Origin: Bacteroidales bacterium
GTDB lineage: Bacteria > Bacteroidota > Bacteroidia > Bacteroidales > F082
Direction: 5' to 3'
NCBI GenBank assembly: GCA_023229245.1
Contig: JALNZU010000009.1
Span: forward strand, 36,234 to 100,233
Length of the DNA: 64,000 nt
The position numbers and the translations under genes were made by a program. A model generated the notes under the pieces. That model saw only the letters and a program-made list of their open reading frames with translations. It searched no databases and was not told the DNA's origin. This document shows positions 1 through 8,304 of this stretch, piece after piece. The first letter of the stretch is position 1. Every line of letters starts with the position of its first letter.

Positions 1-438
1 AAACCTGGAAGTAAAATCACCGAAATTGAGGTAGAAACGAATATTGGAATATCAAAGGATTTCAACATCTTTGAGCTTCAATCGGCTTTGATACAGAACG
101 ATAAAATAAAAGCTAACCGAATAGTATTGTATTTTGCTGCCAACAGCAAGGATAATCCTATCATCAAGACTATTATATTGCTGTACAGTTTTTTTATCAA
201 AGTGTTGAAAGTGCATTATGCTACCGACAAATCGCGCAACACTCTGGCAAGTTATCTTGGTGTGCATCCTTTTTTTGTTGCCGATTACCAACAGGCTGCA
301 AAGCAGTTTAATGTGGCCAGACTGCGGAAAATAATTGGGATACTACGCCAGTTTGATCTTAAAGCCAAAGGATACGGAAGTGTCAATACGAACGAAAGTG
401 ATCTGTATAAAGAGATGATCTACAGGATTATGCACTAA
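1..438 (+). CDS. holA: DNA polymerase III delta subunit, C-terminal part
   Basis: The frame is open from the first base of the window and ends at a stop at 436-438, leaving about 145 residues of a longer protein whose 5' end lies outside. The delta subunit opens the sliding clamp inside the clamp-loader complex during chromosome replication. The visible part is the helical C-terminal collar domain: the segments LGVHPFFVADYQQAA and LRQFDLKAKGYGS are close to those I know from Bacteroidota HolA proteins, in which a conserved 'LGV-PFFV-DY' stretch precedes a 'D-K-KG-G' stretch. An internal ATG at 88 is not the true start because the homology runs upstream of it. Identification rests on recall of the family, not on an alignment. 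Confidence 0.8.
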   Translation, partial: KPGSKITEIEVETNIGISKDFNIFELQSALIQNDKIKANRIVLYFAANSKDNPIIKTIILLYSFFIKVLKVHYATDKSRNTLASYLGVHPFFVADYQQAAKQFNVARLRKIIGILRQFDLKAKGYGSVNTNESDLYKEMIYRIMH

Positions 439-466
439 TAATGCCTTAGATATTTCAATGAGCTTG

Positions 467-856
467 TCAAGTTGAAAATAACTCCATCATTTGGTATAAC
501 ACACCTGTAAGCTTGGCTACTATAACGGCAAGTATTGTCAGTACAAGGGTTACTATAAATAGTATCCCACTGATAGCGAAAAAGTTATTGACATACTGAA
601 GTGCTTTCTCAAGTACTAATTTTTCACCTGCCCGAGTAGCCCGCTTCGACAAGCTTGCTGCTCTATATAGCAGTACACCCATCCACACAGGGAGCCATGC
701 AAAAATAATTCCTACTATGCTCAAGGCAATCAGTATGCCGTACACTATCATCATCACACCCAGAAACTTCATCCAGCCCGAAGACCTGCTAAGGTTATAG
801 CTTACTTCCCTGATCAGTTTGTGCTCATGAGATTCGAGTTCATCCATCGGTAACAT
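467..856 (-). CDS. Small integral membrane protein, DUF5362-like
   Basis: A protein of about 130 residues with a short hydrophilic N-terminus and two long hydrophobic stretches (roughly residues 27-60 and 93-125), separated by a charged segment rich in K, R and A. This arrangement and the WMKFLGV motif just before the first membrane segment resemble the DUF5362 group of Bacteroidota membrane proteins, for which I know no function. The frame extends to another ATG at 910, but the upstream 18 residues look non-conserved. ATG at 856 or 847 seems likelier; I chose 856. It converges on holA, with only 28 bases between the two stop codons. Confidence 0.55.
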   Translation of the reverse strand: MLPMDELESHEHKLIREVSYNLSRSSGWMKFLGVMMIVYGILIALSIVGIIFAWLPVWMGVLLYRAASLSKRATRAGEKLVLEKALQYVNNFFAISGILFIVTLVLTILAVIVAKLTGVLYQMMELFST

Positions 857-1180
857 AATTAATTGACTATAAATGAGAGTGCAATAAAAAGTTTTCTCGT
901 GCTGTTTCATCAGTCAGTAAAATTAGTCTGACTAATAGAAAATGATGGTAAATATAGTAAAATCCCATAACCGCTAATTTTTATTCAATCGAGATTTGCA
1001 GAAATAGACTGATATTTGACTGTGCTGAACACATATGCATCTAAAAAGACTGCAAACCAATGGCATGATTTTTTTATTTCTCACCACCCATTATTTTTAT
1101 TGGTGTAATTTTGTAAGCCAAGTGGATGTTTGTGGAGTGAAATAGAGATGATTTTTTAATTCATAGCATACCCACAAGAT

Positions 1181-1477
1181 ATGATCAAACGTATTTTTAA
1201 ACATATTTACCGGTTTAAATATCTCTACACATTGCTGATATTTATCGTATGGCTGATTTTTTTTGATCAGAACAGTCTGATCAATCAGCATAAGCTGCGC
1301 AAAACACTTAGAAACCTGGAACAACAGCAACGCTATTATCAGCTTGAGATTTATAAGAACCGTGAAATGGTCAAAAGCCTAACTACCGATACTGCTTTTA
1401 TGGAGCAGTATGCCCGCGAAAAGTATTTGTTTAAAAAAGATAATGAGGTGATCTACCTGATGGTGGAAGATGAGTAA
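1181..1477 (+). CDS. FtsB/DivIC-like septum formation initiator protein
   Basis: A 98-residue single-pass inner-membrane protein. Residues 1-15 are basic, residues 16-28 form one membrane span, and residues 32-65 are predicted coiled coil (LRKTLRNLEQQQRYYQLEI). A conserved-looking block follows: YAREKYLFKKDNEVIYLM. That last block matches the 'AREKY-MKK--E-v--v' pattern of the DivIC/FtsB family, which joins FtsL and FtsQ/DivIB in the divisome. Length fits the family. A possible -7 box, TAATTTTG, lies at 1106-1113, but no good -33 partner is visible. The gene stands alone between holA and pnuC. The family call is fairly secure; the exact role in this organism is inference. Confidence 0.75.
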   Translation: MIKRIFKHIYRFKYLYTLLIFIVWLIFFDQNSLINQHKLRKTLRNLEQQQRYYQLEIYKNREMVKSLTTDTAFMEQYAREKYLFKKDNEVIYLMVEDE

Positions 1478-1585
1478 TAGACTTCTTGTTGCCTAAGGAT
1501 ATCCATTTCATACTGCCGTAGTCTTATAAATCAATCCGTTATTTTTAATGCCTTATGTTTGAGCTTCGATAGGTTATTTACTGGA

Positions 1586-1612
1586 TTGAGCTGAAAAAAC
1601 ATTGTATTTTTG
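1586..1612 (+). promoter_or_regulatory. Bacteroidota-type promoter ahead of pnuC
   Basis: TTG at 1586-1588 and TATTTTTG at 1605-1612 fit the -33 / -7 (TAnnTTTG) pattern, with a 16-base gap that is slightly short. A leader of roughly 140 bases would follow before the pnuC start. I looked in that leader for a recognisable riboswitch and saw none. Confidence 0.5.
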
Positions 1613-1756
1613 CACTTTTGTTTTTTGACGGCAAGCAATAATATATGCCTTCTTGATGATGGATTGATGTGAATCCTACAATTTGGATCCCATCAAATAA
1701 ATATATGTTGCCTAGGCTGCTGCGGTGATTTTTATGAAATCTGTTTAATTGTTTGC

Positions 1757-2368
1757 ATGATGACTGCTTTTGACCTTTGGGAACTGTTTCTCAACAATAT
1801 CTATCAAACGAGTTGGATAGAAGTAGTAGCTGTTTTTTTCGGCCTTTTAAGCGTGTGGTACAGTACCAAAGTAAATATATTGGTGTATCCTACCGGTATA
1901 GTAAGCGTGTTGATTTATGTCTATATCTGTTTTGTAGTCGGTCTTTATGCCGATATGGGTATCAATGTGATTTACTTCCTTGTGAGTGTGTATGGCTGGT
2001 ACAACTGGCTTAGGCCTACCGCCGATCAGAAGCAACTGCCGGTACGTTTTAATACCCGAAAAATGCAATGGATTGGTATCATAGCCTCGGTCATATTTTT
2101 TGCGGTAATCAGTCAGATATTAGTGAATTTTACTGATAGCACAGTACCATATATCGATGCGTTTACTACTGCAGTGTTTATCGTTGGCATGTATTTCATG
2201 GCTGAGAAAAAAGTAGAGAACTGGATTTATTGGATCATTGGAGATGTGGTATCTGTCCCATTGTATTTTTATAAAGGCTTGGTTTTTACCAGTTTTCAGT
2301 ATTTGATCTTTTTAATTCTGGCAGTCAAAGGGCTGATAGGTTGGTGGAAGGAGGCAAATAATGCCTAG
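1757..2368 (+). CDS. pnuC: Nicotinamide riboside transporter PnuC
   Basis: A 203-residue protein with about seven hydrophobic segments. The W(Y/L)STKVNILVYPTGI segment near residue 35, the YGWYNWLR motif near residue 80 and the NWIYWIIGDVVSVPLYFYKG segment near residue 155 are characteristic of PnuC. It moves nicotinamide riboside (in some members another vitamin such as thiamine) across the inner membrane by facilitated diffusion, and phosphorylation inside the cell traps the substrate. The next gene overlaps by 8 bases and encodes the expected kinase, which favours nicotinamide riboside as substrate. ATG at 1757 is followed at once by a second ATG; either could be used. Confidence 0.88.
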   Translation: MMTAFDLWELFLNNIYQTSWIEVVAVFFGLLSVWYSTKVNILVYPTGIVSVLIYVYICFVVGLYADMGINVIYFLVSVYGWYNWLRPTADQKQLPVRFNTRKMQWIGIIASVIFFAVISQILVNFTDSTVPYIDAFTTAVFIVGMYFMAEKKVENWIYWIIGDVVSVPLYFYKGLVFTSFQYLIFLILAVKGLIGWWKEANNA

Positions 2369-2882
2369 ACGTATTGCTATTACCGGGCCTGAATCAACTG
2401 GTAAGTCGGAATTAGCCCAACAGTTAGCCGAACATTATAACTCGTCGTGGGTACCCGAGTTTGCCCGCCAATATTTGCTTGACCTGAACAGGGATTACCG
2501 GTTAGATGATGTGTCGTTCATAGCCGAGAATCAGGAAAAGCTTATCCATGAGGCTTTTGCAGGATCATCGGATTATGTCTTTGCCGATACCGAAATGCTG
2601 GTATGCACCGTATGGGCTGACTTTGTATTTGGTCATATACCACAAGCTATCAGACTTCGGCTTGATCGTCAACAGTTTGACTTATATTTGTTGTGTTATC
2701 CCGATCTGCCTTGGGAGCCTGATCCTCTGCGCGAACATCCTACCCAACGGATGGAGCTGTTTAACATCTATGAAGCTTGGTTGAAGCAACTGAATTGGAA
2801 GTACGCCATCATAAAAGGGATTGGATCGCAAAGGCTACAGAATGCTGTTGATGCCGTGAATCGCTGTTTTATACCGGTATGA
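2361..2882 (+). CDS. NadR-like ribosylnicotinamide kinase / AAA ATPase
   Basis: A 173-residue P-loop protein. The Walker A motif GPESTGKSELAQQL lies at residues 8-21, followed by the VPEFARQYL block and the DTE motif near residue 76 that are typical of the ribosylnicotinamide-kinase domain of NadR (AAA_28). It would phosphorylate imported nicotinamide riboside to NMN. The nucleotidyltransferase and DNA-binding domains of full NadR are absent, so NMN must be adenylylated by another enzyme. AGGAGG at 2349-2354, six bases before the ATG and inside the end of pnuC, suggests coupled translation. The 3' end overlaps the following glycosyltransferase by an ATGA. Confidence 0.8.
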   Translation: MPRRIAITGPESTGKSELAQQLAEHYNSSWVPEFARQYLLDLNRDYRLDDVSFIAENQEKLIHEAFAGSSDYVFADTEMLVCTVWADFVFGHIPQAIRLRLDRQQFDLYLLCYPDLPWEPDPLREHPTQRMELFNIYEAWLKQLNWKYAIIKGIGSQRLQNAVDAVNRCFIPV

Positions 2883-4054
2883 AAAAAGAACTACCTTTAT
2901 ACGTGTTATATTTACCCCGTTGGTACCCAAATCGTTATGATCCGATGTTTGGACTTTTTGTACAACGACATGCCGAAGCAGCTGCACTCTTCGATCGCAT
3001 TTCAGTAGTATACGCCGAACCAAATCGTACAAACTTCAAGACATGGGAGATAGAACAAAGACTTATTGAGAATGTATTGACGGTCTGGGTATATTATCCT
3101 GTGGTGGCTTCCCAATCAATAGGAGCACGATTTATCAACACCTGCCGGTATTTTCGTGCCATTTTTAAGGGAATACGACAGCTTACGAAAGTATATGGAA
3201 GACCGCAGCTGATCCATGTCCACATTTTGACCCGCCTCGCACTGCCTGCATTTTATTATAAAACCCGTTTTGGCATACCTTATTTGATTACTGAACATTG
3301 GTCACGCTATCTTCCGTTTCGCAACGAGTTTAAAGGCTTTTTTCGTAGGTATGCTACCAGATTTTTTGTCAGAAAGGCCTCCTTGCTTACTACTGTGACA
3401 GAAAACCTGCAACAGGCCATGCAGCAATATGGGTTGCATAATTCAGCCACCTATATACTACCTAATGTGGTGGATATGAAGCTGTTTCGGATACAGGAAC
3501 GGAAGCCAGATGAAAAGTTTCGTATAGTACATATCAGCTGTTTTGAAGACCGGTCGAAAAATATTAGTGGCACCCTGAATGTGATAGATAGGCTGAAGGA
3601 TCAGATGTACGAGATTGAATCGGTTTTCATAGGCGACGGAATGGATTTTGAACGCATGCAACACCATGCCCGTGCTTTAGGACTAACTGATAATGAAGTG
3701 CGCTTTACCGGCTTATTAGAAGGTGAGAAATTAGCTTACGAATTGGCAATAGCCGATGTGTTAGTCGTTTTCAGCCATTACGAAAACCTCCCGGTTGTTA
3801 TTTTAGAAGCTTTTGCATGCGGGGTACCGGTGATAGCTACTAAAGTAGGTGGAATTGCGGAGATCATTAATGAGGAAAACGGAATACTGATTGACAGAGC
3901 CGATGAACAAGCTCTTATGCAAGCTATTATTCAGATAAGCGATCATACAAAAATCTTTGATAAAGAAAAGATCAGAGCGATGGTACGGGAAATAAACAGC
4001 CAGGAAGCCGTTGGTCGCCTGCTCCATGATTGGTATCACCGGATTTATTCTTGA
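2879..4054 (+). CDS. GT4-type glycosyltransferase
   Basis: A 391-residue two-domain glycosyltransferase of GT-B fold. The N-terminal half begins YVLYLPRWYPNRYDPMFG, typical of family GT4 enzymes acting on surface polysaccharides. The C-terminal half has the nucleotide-sugar site with a gap-free FSHYENLPVVILEAFACG segment near residue 298, including the E-x7-E pair, followed by GVPVIATKVGGIAEI. Donor and acceptor sugars cannot be read from the sequence. It shares ATGA with the upstream kinase gene, so it is probably co-transcribed with pnuC although no metabolic link is evident. A strong hairpin lies just after the stop. Confidence 0.85.
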   Translation: MKKELPLYVLYLPRWYPNRYDPMFGLFVQRHAEAAALFDRISVVYAEPNRTNFKTWEIEQRLIENVLTVWVYYPVVASQSIGARFINTCRYFRAIFKGIRQLTKVYGRPQLIHVHILTRLALPAFYYKTRFGIPYLITEHWSRYLPFRNEFKGFFRRYATRFFVRKASLLTTVTENLQQAMQQYGLHNSATYILPNVVDMKLFRIQERKPDEKFRIVHISCFEDRSKNISGTLNVIDRLKDQMYEIESVFIGDGMDFERMQHHARALGLTDNEVRFTGLLEGEKLAYELAIADVLVVFSHYENLPVVILEAFACGVPVIATKVGGIAEIINEENGILIDRADEQALMQAIIQISDHTKIFDKEKIRAMVREINSQEAVGRLLHDWYHRIYS

Positions 4055-4064
4055 CAAGATAAAA

Positions 4065-4088
4065 AAAAGAGGTTAAAAAACCTCTTTT
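4065..4088. terminator. Bidirectional intrinsic terminator between convergent genes
   Basis: AAAAGAGG (4065-4072) and CCTCTTTT (4081-4088) form a perfect 8-bp stem with an 8-base loop. A-runs on one side and T-runs on the other let it work in both directions. It serves the glycosyltransferase gene and the convergent alpha-CTD-like gene, whose stop codon (4087-4089) lies inside the right arm. Confidence 0.75.
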
Positions 4089-4365
4089 AGTCGTCGTAGT
4101 AGATCTGCCATTCCACCGGAAGGCTTTCAATTAAGCGGGGACCAAGTACTGAAAGCTTTTGAACTAATTCTTTTCTGGATTTAGTTCCAAAACGCTCAAG
4201 AGCCGGATCGCCTTTGTACATTAGACTTAAAAAGTCTAAAAATGTGATGAGATGTAACCTTCGAAACAGAAGTATTAATCGAACTGAAACATCAAAATCC
4301 TCCACAGGAGTATTTAATAAAATGACCGGATCACTGATCTTTTCCGGTCCCTGTTCATAAAACAT
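4087..4365 (-). CDS. Stand-alone RNA polymerase alpha C-terminal-domain-like protein
   Basis: A 92-residue protein with no signal peptide or membrane segment. Residues 15-75 follow the layout of the alpha-subunit C-terminal domain. A 'L-x-TPVEDFDVSVR' helix entry (residues 17-29) is followed by a hydrophobic helix, then 'L-FLDFLSL' in place of 'I-TLGDLV', then a helix-hairpin-helix 'ERFGTKSRKELVQKLSVLG' (residues 57-75) in place of 'FGKKSLTEL'. The arginine matching E. coli R265 (R29) and the lysine-serine matching K298-S299 are present; the N268 position is leucine. In bacteria this domain binds UP-element DNA and activators. Here it is free of the N-terminal dimerisation domain. The similarity is by eye and clear, but the function is unknown. 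Confidence 0.6.
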   Translation of the reverse strand: MFYEQGPEKISDPVILLNTPVEDFDVSVRLILLFRRLHLITFLDFLSLMYKGDPALERFGTKSRKELVQKLSVLGPRLIESLPVEWQIYYDD

Positions 4366-4613
4366 ACTTTAAAATCATTGTCATTCAAAATGCTTTATTG
4401 ATTCATAATAGTGTTTATCAGTATTTTAAAACAGATAGTTCTTGTATGCTTGTGTAATGACCAGATTATTTTGTGTGCGACTTATAACATATATTGTGCC
4501 ATAATTTAAGATATTTGATTTTAAAGCAGGGTATTTTTTTCTCCACAAAAATCCGATTTTATCTTTAGTAACTCCATGCGATAGCGTTCATCATTAATAA
4601 GGTGCATATCCAT

Positions 4614-5261
4614 CTAAATAAATCCAAGTTGATGATTGAACAGCATTATCGAATGAAATTTTCTCTTGCGATAGTGGCTGGTGATATGAACTAGTTTACA
4701 CCGTAGCGTATCATTGTTAAAAACGACGGTAGTGTCGGCAACAATCGAATACCGATGTGTTGCCCAGATGAAATTTTTGGTTGAATTTTTAAGTTTGGTA
4801 TTAGTTACAAAAAGTGCATTACGCCATTGAGTGCGCCTGTATTTATACTCAAAATAAGGTGAGTATTCAATACTTTCAATCAGACTACGTGGTGGATGTA
4901 CCCATACATGCTTTTCGTTATCAATCAAGCCGGTAATCTCGTGATTAAATATAGTATCATGTCGCAAATATTCATAAACTACCATTGTTTGATCAAAGAA
5001 GCAATCGGGCAGTATCTTGAGTGTGAGCGTAATAGGTGATGTGAGATCATCAAGTCCTGTATGAACATTGAAATTTTCAGGTTTAACTGTTGTTGTAAAC
5101 AAATATGTAAATTCCTTATAGGGATGAAAAATCTGATTATCAGTGTTGTGCTTACATTTTGCTGAAGTATCACATTCGATATCAGTATATGATGCATTCT
5201 GGCCAGACACATCTGACGATATTATTGCTACCCATAAAAAGATGAATAACCAGAGGCGCAT
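4614..5261 (-). CDS. Secreted protein of unknown function
   Basis: About 215 residues, with an N-terminal signal peptide (MRLWLFIFLWVAIISSDVSG, then QN, a usual cleavage context in Bacteroidota). The mature part is rich in T, N, H and aromatic residues and looks beta-rich. No domain is recognised. The frame extends to a TTG at 5279, but ATG at 5261 gives the clean signal peptide and is chosen. A 248-base gap separates it from the alpha-CTD-like gene downstream; I see nothing definite in that gap. Confidence 0.5.
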   Translation of the reverse strand: MRLWLFIFLWVAIISSDVSGQNASYTDIECDTSAKCKHNTDNQIFHPYKEFTYLFTTTVKPENFNVHTGLDDLTSPITLTLKILPDCFFDQTMVVYEYLRHDTIFNHEITGLIDNEKHVWVHPPRSLIESIEYSPYFEYKYRRTQWRNALFVTNTKLKNSTKNFIWATHRYSIVADTTVVFNNDTLRCKLVHITSHYRKRKFHSIMLFNHQLGFI

Positions 5262-5323
5262 AGGTTCAATTGTTTTCAATAGATCAATGCTGTATGGTTT
5301 TTATGTTAGATAGCTTGAAGATC

Positions 5324-6196
5324 TTATGAATCAGGGCATTTGAAAGCCAATAGTGGGATGCCTAACTGAAAGAAGTCTTCTTTTCCAACCTTATCTTTGA
5401 AGATATAGTGCAGCCAGCTTCGTTTGTTTGCAATAAAAGCTGCCAGACTGATGGCATGATTTTCAGTAAACTCTTGCAGAGCAGTTGCCGCATGCTTTGC
5501 TTCAACTAAATGAAATCGTAGCCTTTTGGTATCTTTTGCAGCTGCAAAGGCCTGCTCTAATTCATTCATCAGCAAACCTGCTCTTTGATCTTTGGGGTCA
5601 AAGAGCAGATGTACGATATGGATGATAGGATGATGTTTTTTAGTCAGTTCTATCAGCTGGTGTATAGTAGATATCTCGAACTTTCCAAAATTGGTGGCAT
5701 ATAGGATATCGTTATTGGTACGCCATGTATAGTTCTCGGGTATAGCTAATAGTGGTACGTTGACTTTCGACATCAGGCTCTTTGCTATGCTGCCTTCTAA
5801 AAAGGCTTTCCTGCCTTTCCCCTTAGTACCCATCAGTATCAGGTCAGGCTTTTCTGTTTCAGTCAGCTCTAATAACTCAAACTCCGGACTGCCTCCTTTT
5901 AGAACTGGTTCAATCACTACGTTAGGTATATTGTTTTGTGTAAGCAATTGTTGGAGTTGCTGCTGCTTTTCGTTCATATGCTCCGTAGCTTGTTTTTTCA
6001 TCTCAGTACGTAGCTCTCTATTAAAATATGTGTCGGCACTGAAGCCGTCCGGAAAGTTCATATCGCCCAACACAATTTGATCCATATAGGCATGAAACAA
6101 CATGATCTTGCCGCCTGTAGCCCGAATCAGGTCAATGGCGTATGGGAAGAGCATCTGGTTTTCCTCGCTGAAATCGGTGGCTAATAATATCTTCAT
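5324..6196 (-). CDS. Tandem universal stress protein (UspA family)
   Basis: A 290-residue protein made of two Usp domains (about 1-148 and 150-290). The first begins MKILLATDFSEEN and contains the ATP-loop pattern LILMGTKGKGRKAFLEGSIA, a G-x2-G-x8-G-S version (one residue shorter than the common G-x2-G-x9-G-S). The second domain keeps the fold pattern (DILYATNFGKFEI) but its nucleotide loop is degenerate (IANKRSWLHYIFKDKVG). Such asymmetric tandem Usp proteins are common in Bacteroidota; they respond to stress or energy state in the cytoplasm, with no defined reaction. ATG at 6196 is followed by the metal-exporter-like gene on the same strand, 76 bases upstream. Confidence 0.85.
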   Translation of the reverse strand: MKILLATDFSEENQMLFPYAIDLIRATGGKIMLFHAYMDQIVLGDMNFPDGFSADTYFNRELRTEMKKQATEHMNEKQQQLQQLLTQNNIPNVVIEPVLKGGSPEFELLELTETEKPDLILMGTKGKGRKAFLEGSIAKSLMSKVNVPLLAIPENYTWRTNNDILYATNFGKFEISTIHQLIELTKKHHPIIHIVHLLFDPKDQRAGLLMNELEQAFAAAKDTKRLRFHLVEAKHAATALQEFTENHAISLAAFIANKRSWLHYIFKDKVGKEDFFQLGIPLLAFKCPDS

Positions 6197-6272
6197 GACA
6201 GTAGGAGGTTTGATGACAGTATGGGCATAAAAGTAGATAAAATACTTTTCAGATGCAAGCCATATAAAATTT

Positions 6273-7367
6273 TTACCACCCTGATATTAATCCAATCACC
6301 CCTGCTGCCATCGCAAATAAGATGCTGACAGCTTTCACCATGATAAATCCTTTACGCGACTCGGCTAAAAGAGGTAAAGTCCCATGACCGTCCTGTGCAA
6401 TTGAATTGGCCAACAATATGCTGAAAGGCAACACACCTTGCGAATAAAGGATTACAAATATAAAATGTGGACCCGATTCAGGTATGATACCAACCAAAAG
6501 AGCTACCGCAAGTATGAGCCATCTATTAGTAGTGATCCAACTGTGCAGATCCACATAATAGTTAAGGATATGAATGGCTATCAAGACACCTAAAGTCCAA
6601 AGGAAAATCTTATGGAAATGTTTTTTTAGCACATGCTGCCAAAGATGTTCCTGCAAGAAATGATCACTTGCTATAGCAACAATAAAAAGGAGGACAGAAA
6701 ACAAGGCTATCAGGCTGTATCGTATCCAGTCGGCTTCGGCATGGCTATTATTTCCGGTGGGTTCGTTATGTACAGCTGCCTGATTGCCCATAAGCGTATT
6801 CAGATGATGGTCGCCGTCAATAATCCCACTTATCAGTAGAAACAAAGCGGTGAGCAAGCCTGCTACTAATAACGCACGTGTGAAACTGATACTCCGGAAG
6901 TTTTTTACTATAGATGAAAGATTTCTTGGGTGACATTCGTGATTGTGACTGTGAAGCGGCAAAGTGCTATGTCCGTTCAAGCCAATATATCGGTTTTTAA
7001 CAGTAAAATGGACTATCAGACCAGCTGATAATGCAACAAGAAATAATATGATATGTAGTTTGATAGCTGTTTTTGGGATCAAAGAAAACATCAAAAATGC
7101 TTCATCGCCTGAGGTAGCTATCATGGTGGCCACTAAAGCGGGAAACATGATCACCCGATGAATGTAAAGCGAAACCATAGTGTATGAACCTAAACATCCG
7201 GGAATAATACCCATGATACTTCCTAAGACGATCTGACCAAAAGGCGATCTTTGAAGCCTGGCACTCCATGATCCTTGAGTTTGTATGTTCAGGTATTCGA
7301 TGATCATCATCATTCCTATCACAAAAGAGCTGACAATGAAAGTTTGCTGCAAGAGTATGGCGATCAT
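6273..7367 (-). CDS. Putative 10-TM heavy-metal exporter (ArsP_2 type)
   Basis: A 364-residue membrane protein with about ten hydrophobic segments in two similar halves. The first half carries ATSGDEAFLMFSLIPKTA (about residues 69-86). The second carries GIIPESGPHFIFV and NSIAQDGHGTLPLLAESR. These motifs match the ArsP_2 family, annotated as putative 10-TM heavy-metal or manganese exporters. A histidine-rich loop (HSTLPLHSHNHECH, about residue 134 on) and a second short acidic/His loop between the halves could bind metal, which is inference. The next gene upstream (the amidotransferase-like hydrolase) is 33 bases away on the same strand, so the two may be co-transcribed. Confidence 0.7.
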   Translation of the reverse strand: MIAILLQQTFIVSSFVIGMMMIIEYLNIQTQGSWSARLQRSPFGQIVLGSIMGIIPGCLGSYTMVSLYIHRVIMFPALVATMIATSGDEAFLMFSLIPKTAIKLHIILFLVALSAGLIVHFTVKNRYIGLNGHSTLPLHSHNHECHPRNLSSIVKNFRSISFTRALLVAGLLTALFLLISGIIDGDHHLNTLMGNQAAVHNEPTGNNSHAEADWIRYSLIALFSVLLFIVAIASDHFLQEHLWQHVLKKHFHKIFLWTLGVLIAIHILNYYVDLHSWITTNRWLILAVALLVGIIPESGPHFIFVILYSQGVLPFSILLANSIAQDGHGTLPLLAESRKGFIMVKAVSILFAMAAGVIGLISGW

Positions 7368-7400
7368 ATAGCTTGATAACAGATGTAAAAATGTGTTGAT

Positions 7401-8198
7401 TTAGTCTTGCCCGGCTTTAAATTGTAAAGCTGCTTCAAGAAATGCTCTGGCTAATGCACCGGACAGCTGATCGTCATATTCCATCCATTCCGGATGCCAT
7501 TGGACGGCCATCAGGAATTGGTTGTGAGGCGGATAATTTTCTATGGCTTCTATCAGCTTATCGCTGCTGAATGCAGAAGGTATCAATCCGTTTCCTAATG
7601 TTTTAATGCCTTGATGGTGGTTACTGGCTACAAGCTGTAATGTAGATTTGGCAAGTCGTGCCAATGTGCTTTGCCCGGCAATGCTGACTTCATGTGTTGT
7701 CCATCCTTTGTTTTGTTTTCGGTGAAGGTTGCCAGAACCAGTATCTTCAGGCAGGTCTATATAAAGGGTGCCGCCCATTGCTATATTGATTAGTTGTAAG
7801 CCACGGCAGATACCCATTATAGGCAGTCCGTTGTAGGTTGCGATACGAAATGCTTCAAATTCGAGGGTGTCTCTCCAACGATCAAAAACCCCACAACGAG
7901 CTGTATCGGCTATTTGGTCATACCATCCGGGATAGATATCAGCCCCACCGGTGAGCAGCAAGGCATGAACAATGGCTAAAGTGTCGGGCAGCGCATCAAT
8001 ATGTACGGTACTTAAATCAATAGCTCTGAATGCAATATGTTGATGTGCAAGCCATTCGTCATATCTCTTACCTTCAATAGCCCGTTCTTTGGAAATACCG
8101 ATGACTAACTCAGCTGTTTGATTAGCTTGACCACTGACGGAAAGCCATATAAGTAAGGTAAAAGCAAGCAAAGAAAGAACATGTAATTTGTGTTTCAT
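7401..8198 (-). CDS. Exported class-I glutamine amidotransferase-like hydrolase (peptidase C26)
   Basis: A 265-residue protein with a signal peptide (residues 1-24, hydrophobic core VLSLLAFTLLIWLSV). The rest has the class-I glutamine-amidotransferase fold. The nucleophile is Cys131 in GICRGLQ, and the triad is completed by His235 and Glu237 in AVQWHPEW. LLTGGADIYP and SNHHQGI are typical of the gamma-glutamyl-gamma-aminobutyrate hydrolase (PuuD) / peptidase C26 family, which cleaves gamma-glutamyl bonds. Cytoplasmic relatives act in polyamine breakdown. The signal peptide would place this one in the periplasm, so the true substrate may be a gamma-glutamyl peptide taken up from outside; that is inference. 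Confidence 0.75.
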   Translation of the reverse strand: MKHKLHVLSLLAFTLLIWLSVSGQANQTAELVIGISKERAIEGKRYDEWLAHQHIAFRAIDLSTVHIDALPDTLAIVHALLLTGGADIYPGWYDQIADTARCGVFDRWRDTLEFEAFRIATYNGLPIMGICRGLQLINIAMGGTLYIDLPEDTGSGNLHRKQNKGWTTHEVSIAGQSTLARLAKSTLQLVASNHHQGIKTLGNGLIPSAFSSDKLIEAIENYPPHNQFLMAVQWHPEWMEYDDQLSGALARAFLEAALQFKAGQD

Positions 8199-8304
8199 CT
8201 ATTTGAATTTTATGCTGTCATTGTGTTTAACGCCATGATTGAAAAACTGTTAGCTTATATCATTATCTATTTGTTTCGGTTATGTTGTGAACTTTCTATT
8301 TTGG

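Noticed and set aside
1613..1756. Possible riboswitch in the pnuC leader
   Set aside because: PnuC genes are sometimes riboswitch-controlled, so I looked for thiamine- or NAD-type conserved cores; none is recognisable and no strong stem is present.
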